Below, piece after piece: positions 1 to 10,599 of a stretch of 64,000 nucleotides of DNA (the stretch's first letter is position 1; the number at the start of each line of letters is the position of its first letter). The DNA is from Protea cynaroides (taxonomy: Eukaryota > Streptophyta > Magnoliopsida > Proteales > Proteaceae), in NCBI GenBank assembly GCA_028583415.1, contig CM053275.1, forward strand, positions 9,487,208-9,551,207, given 5' to 3'. The notes under the pieces are model-generated. The model ran no database searches and was not told the DNA's origin. It saw nothing but the letters and a program-made list of their open reading frames with translations. The translations under genes and the position numbers were made by a program.

Positions 1-2
1 AA

Positions 3-608
3 CGTAGTATTGTTGGACCGGAATTTGTTGAAGAGACTTGTCGAGTGGTCGACATTATCAAAGAAAGAGTGAGAACAGCTCAGAATCGTCAGAAGCAATA
101 TGCCGATACCCGACGCCGAGACCTTGAGTTCGTCATAGGTGATAAAGTATTCTTAAAAGTATCGCCTATGCGAGGATTAAAACGGTTCGGACAGAAAGGG
201 AAACTAAGTCCAAGATATGTCGGGCCATATGAGATTCTAGCTAAGCGTGGGAAAGTGGCTTACCAGTTAGCACTACCACCATCTATGTCAAGTGTGCATG
301 ACGTTTTTCATATTTCCATATTGAAGAAGTATGTCAAACATCCAACGCACGTTCTGACAGTAGATCTGTCTGATTTGACTGTTGATTTGACATTTGAAGT
401 AACACCAACTGAAATCACCAACCGAAAGGTTCAACGACTACGCAACCGAGATATCTATTATGTTAAGGTCACTTGGAGAAGTAGAGACATAGAAGAAATC
501 ACATGGGAAGAAGAGAATGCTATGCGAAAGCAATACCCTCATTTATTCGACTCAGAAGGTATGAACAATTTCAGGGACAAAATTTTTATAAGTAGGGGGG
601 AGTTGTAA
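3..608 (+). CDS. Gypsy polyprotein C-terminus (element A1), partial
   Basis: C-terminal end of a Ty3/gypsy Gag-Pol polyprotein, entering from outside the window. It reads from the first complete codon at base 3 to TAA at 606-608 without a break. It covers the end of integrase (residues like GPEFVEETC, then a basic RRRDLEF..GDKVFLKVSP stretch), the GPYEI and LPPSMSSVHDVFHIS motifs, and a chromodomain-like tail with VTWRS..EEITWEEE and the ending MRKQYPHLF. This tail is typical of chromoviruses of the Tekay/Del or Reina type. The stop codon overlaps the first bases of the 3' LTR, and a purine-rich tract (agtaggggggag) just before it is the likely polypurine tract. A closely similar copy lies on the minus strand at 55412-56680. 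Family assignment is from motifs only. Confidence 0.85.
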   Translation, partial: RSIVGPEFVEETCRVVDIIKERVRTAQNRQKQYADTRRRDLEFVIGDKVFLKVSPMRGLKRFGQKGKLSPRYVGPYEILAKRGKVAYQLALPPSMSSVHDVFHISILKKYVKHPTHVLTVDLSDLTVDLTFEVTPTEITNRKVQRLRNRDIYYVKVTWRSRDIEEITWEEENAMRKQYPHLFDSEGMNNFRDKIFISRGEL

Positions 609-737
609 GACCCGTATCAAACTAATCCGATCTTACCACCTTGAACCAGGTCTACCCATCATGGTCAAACCAAACGGATCAAGCGTGAAGGAGATCACGA
701 TCCCAGGTATTAAACTGACCCAAAAACACTAAAAATA

Positions 738-885
738 GGGGGAGGGTCGCATACCCAGCAAGGGAGGGTCGGACCCCCCCAGTATAAAAGTCAGACCCCC
801 AGTTTTATACCGGGGGTCGGACATTTTAAGAACCAGGGGTCGACGGGATCTCCGACCCCCCCATCGACCCCCGAAAATCGGTAAA
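738..885 (+). repeat. GGGTCG/CGACCC motif cluster, upstream of TATA
   Basis: About 150 bp with many copies of GGGTCG and its complement CGACCC, for example at 745, 766, 805, 838, 857 and 870. The cluster lies about 90-240 bp upstream of the TATA box of this LTR. The matching place in LTR B holds ACCGG-tagged motifs instead. Confidence 0.8.
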
Positions 886-975
886 AACAGCATGAACCGA
901 AAATTAGGAAACTTTCCTAATTTCAATGGGATTCCTTCCTAATCTCAATGGGACTTATTTTGGGAGTTTCTACTC

Positions 976-983
976 TATAAATA
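976..983 (+). promoter_or_regulatory. TATA box of LTR A1
   Basis: TATAAATA followed by GGACGTCC. The same arrangement is found in the A-type LTRs at 14452 and 55079 (minus strand), which supports a conserved core promoter at the U3/R border. Confidence 0.65.
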
Positions 984-1384
984 GGACGTCCCTAAGCCTC
1001 TTTTACTCCTTTTAGAACCCTGATTGGATTGAGAGAAAGAGAAGAGAAGGAGAAGAGAAAGAGAAGAGAAGGAAAGTGGAGAAAAAGATCAAATAGAAGG
1101 CTTCAGAGGAACAAGCCTAAGTCTCAGGTAAGGATACTATCTCCATGAAATTCTACAGACCTTAGAATAGATAGAGAAGAGGGAATGATCTAGGAGAAAC
1201 CCAAATCATCCACCCATGGTTAGGTTTTCATGGAAAACTATGGGGGGAGATCATGAAAGCCATATAGGTGAATGAACTACGGTTCTAGACCATAGAACAT
1301 GTGTGGAATGGATTGTAGAAGCAAGCCATAGGACCCCAAACATGAAGAATGAACTGTAGGATGAAAAATTGATAAAACCCACAG

Positions 1385-1515
1385 GGGGTCGCACGGGGGT
1401 CGATGGTCAATCGACCCTACCAGACCCTGATCATCGACCCCAATGTTCGGGAAGTCCAGAATAGGGGTGGTCGCACCCAGGGTCGATCAAAACTCTGACC
1501 CTAGCATCGACCCCC
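1385..1515 (+). repeat. GGGTCG/CGACCC motif cluster, downstream of TATA
   Basis: Second cluster of GGGGGTCG..., ATCGACCC and GGTCGCA motifs, about 400-530 bp after the TATA box. It includes a TTCGGGAAG spacer that is also present in LTR D. The position matches the ACCGG-tagged cluster in LTR B. Confidence 0.8.
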
Positions 1516-2197
1516 AGTTAACAGCATGCTTTTTAAAATCAGAATTAATTCTAATTAAATTATATCGACTTGGTTAGGTCTTCTAGTGATATAATATCGT
1601 TATATAGTTTATTCTTAAATCTTGAAAGAGGACCTACGATCAAGTAAAGGTGAGGGAACAAGACCTAAACTAATTAGTTAATAATAAACTGTTTTATTCT
1701 TGAGTCCAATGCCATTAATGATTTTATGCGTGTATGATTGTTATGTGCATTCACCATGTCATCTAATATTTCTATTATTACTGTTCATGTATATTTATTT
1801 ATTGTTTATGATAATGATGATGATGATGATAATAGGAATAGGCATGTGGATGTATGTGTGTGGTTGGTGTGCTTAATGCGAGCGAGTATCAGGGGGAGGT
1901 GTCATAGGCGGGGCCTCAGCACTCTAGCTCTATCTCTAACTCAAGTCTTGTCCACTAACATCGTCGTATCGCCATTACCTTAGCGGAACTAATACGTCGT
2001 AGGGTATCAGGGGGGGGGGACGTGACACTGTGGTTCATCCTGGTCACCAGACCCTAGCTCTATCTCTATGGACGTATTGAGGGATGTTGAGGTGAGGCCT
2101 TGGATACACTGATTGGCATTAAGATTGGTTAGTTGCGAGTCCAGTTTGTGAGCCCTCGCCAGCAGGGGCTTACGTGTTGGTATGGGCAACGGATACA

Positions 2198-2327
2198 ACA
2201 ATAAACGTGACCTTTGTGTGTACATTGTCCATGAATTGGGTGCACGTGAGTCGACAATAAACGTTACCTTTGGGCGGCTTCACGCACTCGTGTATAGAGG
2301 TGCGGCGTCAATAAACGTGATCTTTGG
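2198..2327 (+). repeat. AATAAACGT..CTTTG word, three copies
   Basis: Three copies of a word close to AATAAACGTGACCTTTG start near 2198, 2254 and 2309, roughly 55 bp apart. LTR A2 carries the same word (minus strand, near 53724, 53835 and 54133). LTR D and LTR C have different repeated words in this part of the LTR. Confidence 0.65.
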
Positions 2328-2883
2328 CCACCTATCATTTCTATAACACATTGCAAACTTGTTTACCAGACCAAAGATATGAATTGAATGCATGCATATG
2401 TTTGTTGCATTGATTTGTTTGCTCACTGAGCCATGATGTGTGCTCACCCTCTCGACGTCTAATATTTTAGTTGATGATGCTAGTACCACAGTTGCAGATT
2501 ATATGAATGATCCGGTGTATGCGCGTGTTGCTGCAATGGAGGCTGAAGACTTAGAGGATACGCATGACCCCTCATGCGAGTGCAACTCATGCGTATTCTA
2601 TTAGGATTTTATTTGGATTTATAAAAAGATGTAATTGATATTTTATTTAGTTATGTCTCAGTTGATACAATAATAATTCGATATTTTAATTATGATTATT
2701 ACATTTAGAATGCTCAGTTCATTTACTACAAAACTTTCGCTATTGTGTATTTATTCTGATTATGGTTGTGGATGCGCATGGTTTTATTTTTAATGGATAC
2801 CGCCTATTAGAGATCCTGGTTGAACCTTTGATTTATAGCGGTTCATCACACCATTCTGAATGGTGCAAAATTGGGGTGTGACA

Positions 2884-4610
2884 CTACCACCACCGAAAAG
2901 AGGAAATGGCTGGTTGAAGAGTAACCAGGCGAGGACAGAACCCAATTCCACCACCACCACAACCTGTGGAGGAAGATAGCCATGAAAATCTTGAAGGACA
3001 AGAAAATCAGAATGTGGCACCACCAGGAGCCAATGACCAGGCTAATCCTACAAACTTGTCAGCCCCACCTATAGATTTGGCTACAGTAGTAATGAACCAA
3101 GCACAACAGCTGCAACAAATACAGCAAGTACAAGCCAATATGCAAGCTGCTATGGGAATGGCTTTTCCAACTGCACATACTATACCTATACCAGCTAGAT
3201 AAGCTAGCACCGTACCAGGGGGTAGCAACACGGTACCTCAAGCACCTCAAATTCCAGTTGTACAAGCTCTAGTATAAAACCCTGAGGTAGTCCAAGGCAG
3301 TTACCAGTATCAACCACCTATATATAGGGCCTATGCTCAGTATCAGTTAGACCATTCTCGACGGAACGAGCGTTTTCTAAAAATAAAGTCTAAGGAATAT
3401 AATGGCAAGCCAGTGGGTCCTTTGTGGCCAGCTCACTGGATCGATGAAATGGAAAGGAATTTCATGTTGATGACTATCAATGAGGAGAAAAAAGTACTGT
3501 GTGCAACATTTATGCTGAAGGGCGATGCACACCACTGGTGGAAGTTTACTCAGACTTATCTGTTAACCAAGCACACCCAATTGACCTGGGCTATCTATAA
3601 AGGGGCATTTTTCGAGAAATATTTTTCCAGAAGTTTCAAAGACGCTATGGAAGAGAGTTCCTGAGTTTATATCAGGGACAGATGGTTGTGGATGCATATC
3701 AACAACGTTATGAAGAGTTATTTTTCTTTGCTCCCTCTAGCATGCAGGAGGAAAAATACTAAAACCCGAAGGTTCGTCATGGGATTTAGGGGAAGTATTC
3801 GGGAGCATGTTTTGGGGCTAAAAAAGAAAGTTTATAATGAAGCAGTACAGATTGATCGAGTATTAGAATCGAGCCAAAGGGAGAGCTACTTTGCTCAGAA
3901 TAGAGGTATGAAAAGGCCTAATGGAAATTCATATAATGGAGGGAGCACAAAGACATTTAAACCCTTCCGTACTCAAGGCTTTAATGCTGCAGCCAAGACT
4001 ACTCCAACAGCCCAACCTCAACAGAAGCAAAATAGTGAAGGAGTAAAATGCTATGACTGTAATCAAATGGGACATTATTCAAGGGAGTGTCCTAAGCCCA
4101 GGAAGCAGCTACAACAAGGAAAGGTTTATGCAATTATATCCGAGGATGCTGCCGCATCGCCTGATGTGGTCACAGGTATCGTACCTATTAATGGCATACC
4201 CGCCAGAGTACTCTTTGATTCTAGAGCTACTCATTCTTTTATATCTATGTCATTTGGAAAGAAGCTAAATCTACCCCTCAGATCTTTAGACTACAAATTG
4301 CTTGTACGATCGCCTATGGGATTAGAAGTGGAATTAGAAAAAGGTTATGGACCATGTCCAGTTCTTATCAGCGAGAAGATTTTGGATGCAACCTTAATTC
4401 AAATTGAGATGACAGACTTTGACGTTATCTTGGGAATGCACTGGTTAGCTCGGCATTCTGCAAACTTATTATGTGCAGAAAAAAAAACTGACATTTAAAG
4501 ACAAGGAAGGAGCGGAGTTTAGTTTTACGGGAACCAAACTTCCTCGTAAACGAAAACTCATCCTCTCTGCATTAGAGGCTAAAAATTGCCTCGAGAAAGG
4601 AGAAGTTGGG
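2884..4610 (+). pseudogene. Gypsy gag-protease fragment
   Basis: Degraded 5' coding part of a Tekay-like gypsy element. Gag signals are GPLWPAHWIDEMERNF, a basic region, and a CCHC knuckle CYDCNQMGHYSREC near 4050. Protease follows with LFDSRATHSF, where the usual catalytic DSG reads DSR, and with the flap-like DVILGMHWLARHSA. Reading is broken by stops near 3200 and 3277 and by two compensating frameshifts near 3655 and 3765. The fragment starts right after LTR A1 and stops where LTR B begins, so element B probably inserted here. Its gag is clearly related to that of element B, but it lacks the short intron found there between gag and protease. Confidence 0.8.
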
Positions 4611-6060
4611 TGTCACACCCCAATTCTGATCCAACCAGAACGGTGTGAGTGAACCGTCATTGAACCAACGGTTCACACCAGGATCTCGAATAGGCCGTGT
4701 CCACCCATACAAACCATTACACATAACCACAATCAAAATATAAATATACAGCGGAAGACTTTAAATAGAATGAACTGAGTATCTATTGATAATTTAAATA
4801 AATATCCCATTATTCAAATTCAAACACATAAAATAATAATCTTTTACATCTCTTAATATCAAACAAAAATAACTGAAACAACTAAATAAAATCCATCACA
4901 GGTACACGCAGAAAGGGCACTCGCATGAAGCGTCATGCTCGTCCTCTCCTGCCTGTACATCCAGAGCAGCTACACCTCCATACGCCGGAGCGTTCACATA
5001 ATCATCAACAGTATAACCTGCATCAACATCTAAAAAAATGTGTACACAAAGGGTGAGCTCACAACACAGCTCAGTAAGACAATCAGACAGTTTCACAATA
5101 TTATGCATGAGTAACAATCAATTTTATGCTGTGGTCTGGTTTTAAGTTTGCAATGTGCTATAGAAAGGTTTGGTGGCCCCCGCACCTCTATACACGAGTG
5201 TGTGGCATCGCACAATAATCACACTACCACCAACCCACATGCACCCATCATGGAATAGAGATAGAGCTAAGGTATACCCGCACCACCCCTGATACTCTAC
5301 CCATACCAGTACCTAAGCCCCTACTGGCCAGGGCTCGCAAACTGGGCTCGCAACTAACCAATCCTATATGTCAACAATGTATGCTTTATCCCAGCACAGC
5401 CGTCTACGGCATAGAGATAGAGATAGAGTGTGCAGGCCGGGCCAGAGACCACAATACCTCACCTCCTCCTGATACCCTATCCGCAACTAACCTACTAGGA
5501 TAGAAACAATACGCAGGTAGACCCTATCCCAACATAACTCCCTACGGCATAAAGATAGAGCTAAAGCATTGTGGACAAGCCAGCGTCGACTCGGAATCCT
5601 CAGTACCACATAACAATGGCCGGGATAACATCAATATCGGAGACCACCGTACCACGATCTTCCCCTGATACCCTACCCATACCAAGCATGTTAAGACAGA
5701 ATACTACAAAAAGTGCCAATGTGAAGAGCGATCCCAAGCCCATGCCCCACTCCACACACCAAAGAAAACAATCACATGCCTAACAATCACATCCTATGAA
5801 TGCATGAACAATAATAATAACTGAAAGTAAAGGATGGCATGTTAATATGCACAAACATCACATCATAGATATTCAATGATTAACAACGATTTACTGTCCA
5901 TTAATTATTAGGTTTAGGTCAGATTCCCTTACCTGACGCTTGTTCAATAACTTGCTCCACGTCGCAAGATCCAAACGATAAGTCACAAAGTCCTACAATA
6001 TTATTAGGGTTTCATTAAAATAACATTCTTAGAGTTTCATGTTGGTCGGAAACCAACAGG

Positions 6061-6240
6061 GTTACAAAATACCCTCACAGAGCTGACCGGTGGCATGTAC
6101 CGGTCGTAGCTCTGTGGAAAAGACTGGCGACCGGTATGGTCAGCCGGTCCCCCACAGACAACCTCCCGAGAGGTAGCGGTCGCAACATACCGGTCGCACT
6201 ATGTGCAACCGGTATAGTCGACCGGTATGTCTCCGGAAGA
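6061..6240 (-). repeat. ACCGGT-tagged GTCG motif cluster, downstream of TATA in LTR B
   Basis: Contains GACCGGT, TACCGGTCG, GCGACCGGTATGG, AGCGGTCGCA and AGTCGACCGGTATG in close succession. It lies about 730-910 bp from the 5' end of the LTR, the same distance as the GGGTCG cluster in LTR A1. Confidence 0.8.
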
Positions 6241-6653
6241 CCATACATGGATTTTTCGACTGCCGTCGATCATCCTCCATGGATTTTCAGGGTTTCTCCT
6301 ATCCATTCTAAGTTTAGGCTTTGAGTTAGAGTCATCCCCAACTCATTCAAGTCTTGTTTCGATGAATATCATCTCGAAACTCGAATCTAGGGTTTGACGG
6401 CAACTTAGGGTTTATTGGCCAATTTCGGGTTTTAGATCAATACCTACTTTGCATGGTATTGATCCACCCACACAACTACATAGGGTAAGAAGAGGGATTT
6501 AAACACTTACCGTTGACAGGCGTAACGAGAGCTTCGTCAAACGGTAATGGCAGCTCCTTCTTCTTCCTCCTAGCTCCTTCTCCTTTTCCACCTCTTTCTC
6601 TTCTCTAGGGTTTGCGAGAGACAATGGAAAGGATTTGAGGAGGCTTAAGGGTG

Positions 6654-6661
6654 TATTTATA
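6654..6661 (-). promoter_or_regulatory. TATA box of LTR B
   Basis: TATAAATA on the minus strand, between the two motif clusters, as in LTR A1. Confidence 0.6.
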
Positions 6662-6769
6662 GGCTAGAAATAGGGTTTAGTAACCCTACTAGGATTAGGA
6701 AACTTCTAGGATTCGAAATCAGGAAAGCGGGACCCTTAGAGACCAATTTCTAAATTCCCGCACATAGCT

Positions 6770-6860
6770 GTACAGGCCATACCGGTTGACCGGTACCAAG
6801 ACCGGTACCATCGACCGGTATACCTAAAATCAGGTATAATTGGTCGACTTCGGTCCGATT
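6770..6860 (-). repeat. ACCGGT-tagged GTCG motif cluster, upstream of TATA in LTR B
   Basis: Contains ACCGGTTGACCGGTACC, AGACCGGTACC and ATCGACCGGTAT. It lies 110-200 bp from the LTR 5' end, matching the first cluster of LTR A1. Confidence 0.8.
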
Positions 6861-6970
6861 TCGTACCTGTTTGTTATCCGCTTGCCCCGTCTGGCTCGGT
6901 GATGATCGGAAGACCTGTCACGACACAAAACCAAGGTTAGACCGGGTTTTCAGAGTACGGGTCTTACAAC

Positions 6971-7062
6971 TCCACCACCCTTAAAAGAAATTTCGTCCCA
7001 AAATTTGCATGTAGGTACTACAACTCCCCCACCCTTAAAAGAAATTTTGGTCTCAAAATTTG
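6971..7062 (-). repeat. Duplicated polypurine-tract region of element B
   Basis: Two adjacent copies of about 46 bp, each with CCACCCTTAAAAGAAATTT on the plus strand, lie just inside the 3' LTR. On the element strand this is a purine-rich AAGGGTGG(T/G)GGAGTTG tract next to the LTR, so the polypurine tract appears tandemly duplicated. Confidence 0.7.
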
Positions 7063-10000
7063 AACGTACCTTGATCGTCAAAAAGGTTAGGGTACTCCTT
7101 CCTCATCGCGCTCTCTTCTTTCCAAGTAATTTCCTCCACATTTTGGCTTCTCCAATGCACCTTCACATAATGGATATCCTTGGTTCGAAGTTGCTGAACT
7201 TTTCGGCTTGAGAGCATTACAGGCACCACTTCGAAAGTTAAGTCTTCAGTCAAGTTTGGAGGATCAGCGCTCAAGATATGCGATGGATCTCTGACATACT
7301 TCTTCAGTAATGATACATGGAACACATTATGAACGCTAGACATAGATGGTGGTAGAGCCAATTGATATGCTACATTACCACGTCGATTCAATATCTCATA
7401 TGGTCCCACATACCTGGGGCATAGCTTCCCCTTCTTACCAAACCGTTTCAGACCTCGCACCGGTGACACCTTCAAGAACACTTTGTCACCCACTGCAAAC
7501 TCCAGATCTCGACGTCGATTATCTGCATAGTGCTTCTGTCAAACTTGAGCTGTCTTTACTCTCTCTTTGATCTGATCAATTACTCGGCAAGTTTCTTCAA
7601 CAAACTCCGGTCCTACAATTCTTCTTTCCCCCACTTCGTTCCATAACAGAGGTGTACGACACTTCCTTCCATAGAGAGCTTCATATGGGGCCATCTGAAT
7701 TGTAGCCTGATAACTATTGTTGTAAGCAAACTCGATAAGTGATAGCTTCTCATCCCAAGCTCCTTTGAAATCTAATGCACAAGCTCGGAGCATATCTTCC
7801 AAAATTTGAATAGTTCGCTCCGACTGTCCGTCCGTCCGTCTTAGGATGAAAAGTTGTACTGAACTTCAACTTTGTTCCCATAGCTTTCTGTAATCCTTCC
7901 CAGAACTTTGATGCAAAACGGGGATCTCTGTCAGATACTATACTCTCTGGAACGCCATGAAGTCTGACTATATTATCAACATATAACTTGGCCAGCTTCT
8001 CCATGGTATACTGGGGTCTGACTGCAATAAATCGAGCTGTCTTGGTGAGTCGATCTACTATAACCCAAACTGCATCCACTGACCTTGGTGTCAAAGGTAG
8101 GCCAGTGACGAAATCCATAGTGATACAATCCCACTTCCATGCAGGTTCTGGTAATGGCTGTAGTAAACCTGCGGGTCTTTGTCTTTCCGCTTTAACTTGT
8201 TGACAATTCAGACATTGGAATATGAAGCGAGCTATATCGGCTTTCATACCCCTCCTCCAATATAGTCTTCTTAGATCATGGTACATCTTGGTACTTCCTG
8301 GATGTACCGAATATGGAGTGTAATGAGCTTCAGTCATAACTCGACCTCTGATATCGCAGTCTTCGCTCTCTGGTATGCATAACCGTCCGCGATACTTGAG
8401 TACTTTGTCTGATTCCAAGGTAAAGTCAGGATTGCACGAACCCTTCTCTAAGTCCTCCTGCACTGTCTTGAGATATGGATCTTGTAGGATTGCTAACTTG
8501 ACTTCATCAATTAGACCCGGTGAGATCTTCAATGCGGCGAACATCATAGTGAACTTATGAATCAAGCCTTGCTCGACTGGATCTTCTGCAGTTTCAATTA
8601 TATGCTCTTCGTCACCTTCGATTGGACTAGAGGCTGCGGCACACAATGCAGCATTTGTACTCGGTCCTGCCTCAGGTTTCGATTCCCACTTTCTGCTTAA
8701 GGCGTCAGCCACCACATTTGCTTTACCTGGATGGTACTAGATGTCGCAATCATAATCTTTTAACAATTCCAGCCATTTTCTCTGTCTCATATTCAGATCC
8801 TTCTGAGTGAAGAGATAAGTTAAGCTTTTGTGATCTGACTTGATCTGAAACTTCTCACCGTACAAGTAGTGTCTCCAAGTCTTGATTGCATGAATAACCG
8901 CTGCTAGCTCCAAGTCATGCGTAGGATAGTTCTTCTCATGCTCCTTTAACTGTCTTGATGCGTAAGCAATCACCTGTTCTCCTTGAATCAATACACACCC
9001 GATACCCAACCCCGAAGCATCCGTATATAAAGTAAACGGTACGCTTGGTTCTGGGATGGTCAAGATAGGTGCAGAGACTAGTCTTGACTTCAAAGTCTGA
9101 AAGCACTTCTCGCACTCATCTGTCCATATGAATTTCTCTCCCTTCTTAGTCAATCTGGTGAGTGGAACAGCGATCCTGGAGTAATCTTCCACGAATCTTC
9201 TATAATAACCAGCCAACCCAAGGAAACTACGAATTTTCGCAACAGATTTTGGTGCTTCCCATCCTACTATAGCAGCTATCTTGCTTGGATCAACCTTGAT
9301 ACCGTCTTCAGATACAACATGGCCCAAGAAAGCCACTTCCTTCAGCCAAAACTCACACTTCTTGAACTTAGCATAAAGCTTATCTTGTCTCAGCCATTGT
9401 AGGGCTGCCCTCAAGTGCGATGTATGAGTCTCCATGTCCTTAGAGTAGATCAATATGTCATCGATGAATACGATGATCGAAGTGTCCAGCATATCATGAA
9501 ACACTCGGTTCATCAGTTTCATAAACGACGCCGGAGCATTGGTCAACCCGAAAGACATAACTAGAAACTCATAATGCCCATACCTCGTCCTGAAAGCAGT
9601 CTTCGGAATATCTCCGACCTTGATCTTCAATTGGTGATACCCTGATCGGAGATCGATCTTTGAGAAAACCTTTGCACCCTGTAACTGGTCAAACAAATCA
9701 TCGATCCTAGGCAAAGGATACCGATTCTTGATCGTCAACTTGTTCAGTTCACGGTAGTCAATACATAGCCTTACACTTCCATCCTTCTTCTTGACGAATA
9801 ATACAGGTGCTCCCCAAGGCGATATACTGGGTCGTATGAAGCCCTTATCCAACAATTCTTGTAACTGGGTCTTCAACTCCTTTAACTCTGTCGGGGCCAT
9901 TCTGTATGGTGCTTTAGACACCGGCGCCGAACCCGGCATAAGGTCTATCACAAATTCTGTAGCCCTGTCTGGTGGTAAACCTGGGAGATCTTCTGGAAAT

Positions 10001-10514
10001 ACATCTGGAAACTCTCATACCACCTCTAGATCTTTCATCTTTGGCACCTCGGCAGTGATGCCGACTACAGATACCAGATACCCCACTCCCCCTTTCTCTA
10101 AGCATCGCTTGGCTTTTAGGGCGGAGAGAATCAGCTTCCGCTTCCTAGATAGCTTGATCCCCGCAAAGCTATACTCCCTTCCCTCTTTGTCAGTAAGCAC
10201 AAGCTTCCTTTCACCACATAAAAGGACGGCCGAATGATGGCCTAGCCAATCCATTCCCAAAATGACATCAAAGTCTGCCATCCCGAGTAGTACTAGGTTT
10301 GCTTCTAAGTCTCGGCCCTCAATACATACCGTACATGGTCCATAATATTCGGTCAAAGCCACTTCGACTCCTAGTGGAGAGCGAACTATTAAGCTTAGGT
10401 TCAAATGCTTGATTGGTAACTCCATTCGCTTCCCAAAAGAAATCGAGACAAAGGAGTGCGTGGCCCCAGAGTCAAATAGTACTCTGGCAGGTATACCAGC
10501 TACATTTACAATTC
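7053..10514 (-). pseudogene. Pro-pol of element B, interrupted
   Basis: Second exon-like part of the polyprotein. Protease has LFDSGATHSFVS and DVILGMDWLGHHSA. Reverse transcriptase (about 9900-9250) has KDGSVRLCIDYRELN, LRSGYHQ and the catalytic FIDDILIYS. RNase H has YTDASGLGIG and ASRQLKEHEKNYPTHDLEL. Integrase has the zinc-binding HPG...CLNCQQVKAERQ, the DFVTGLP core and DNIVRLHGVP. The end is a chromodomain-like VHWRSQNVEEITWKEE with MRKEYPNLF. Lesions are TGA at 10015 (expected CGA), TAG at 8737 (expected CAG), a +4 slip in a CGGA run near 7830, and TGA near 7539 (expected CGA). The three nonsense codons are all explained by C-to-T changes. Confidence 0.85.
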
Positions 10515-10599
10515 CTAGAATTTTTATTATCCCTTAGTTCTATATGCGCATACATACAATGAAAAATAGTAAGCCAAATAGTAAGGGATAAAGTCATAC
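10515..10599 (-). other. Putative 85-nt GT-AG intron between gag and protease
   Basis: On the minus strand the coding phrase DVVTG is interrupted by a segment starting GTATGACTTT and ending AAAAATTCTAG. Removing exactly 85 nt joins GTCACTG to GAATTGTA and gives VTG-IV..GIPARVLFDSG. This matches the uninterrupted VTG-IV..GIPARVLFDS of the related fragment at 2884-4610. The segment is AT-rich, is not a multiple of three, and has a CTAAG branch-like motif. Unspliced RNA would end Gag soon after the junction. No transcript evidence is available here. Confidence 0.6.

Larger units (their letters stand above)
604..2883 (+). mobile_element. 3' LTR of element A1 (2.28 kb, Tekay/Del-like)
   Basis: The long terminal repeat starts TGTAAGACCCG and ends GGGGTGTGACA, so it has TG...CA ends. 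It directly follows the polypurine tract of the polyprotein. The same start and end recur in reverse at 53153-55450 and 4611-6970. It contains a TATA box, two GTCG motif clusters, a short GAT microsatellite near 1809 and several AATAAACGT words. The left LTR of this element is outside the window, so the target duplication cannot be checked. Confidence 0.85.
4611..6970 (-). mobile_element. 3' LTR of element B (2.36 kb)
   Basis: Runs from TGTCACACCCC to GGGTCTTACA on the plus strand, which are the A-type LTR ends read in reverse. It shares the A-type scaffold: the Cys-Cys-like short reading remnant near the 3' end, the AGAGATAGAGCTA phrases, the TATA box and two motif clusters. Its motif clusters use an ACCGGT tag in place of GGG. 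It interrupts the gag-protease fragment at 4610. Confidence 0.85.

Noticed and set aside
9791..10237. 148-codon plus-strand frame opposite element B protease/RT
   Set aside because: It is antisense to conserved protease and reverse transcriptase motifs, so it is a shadow frame.
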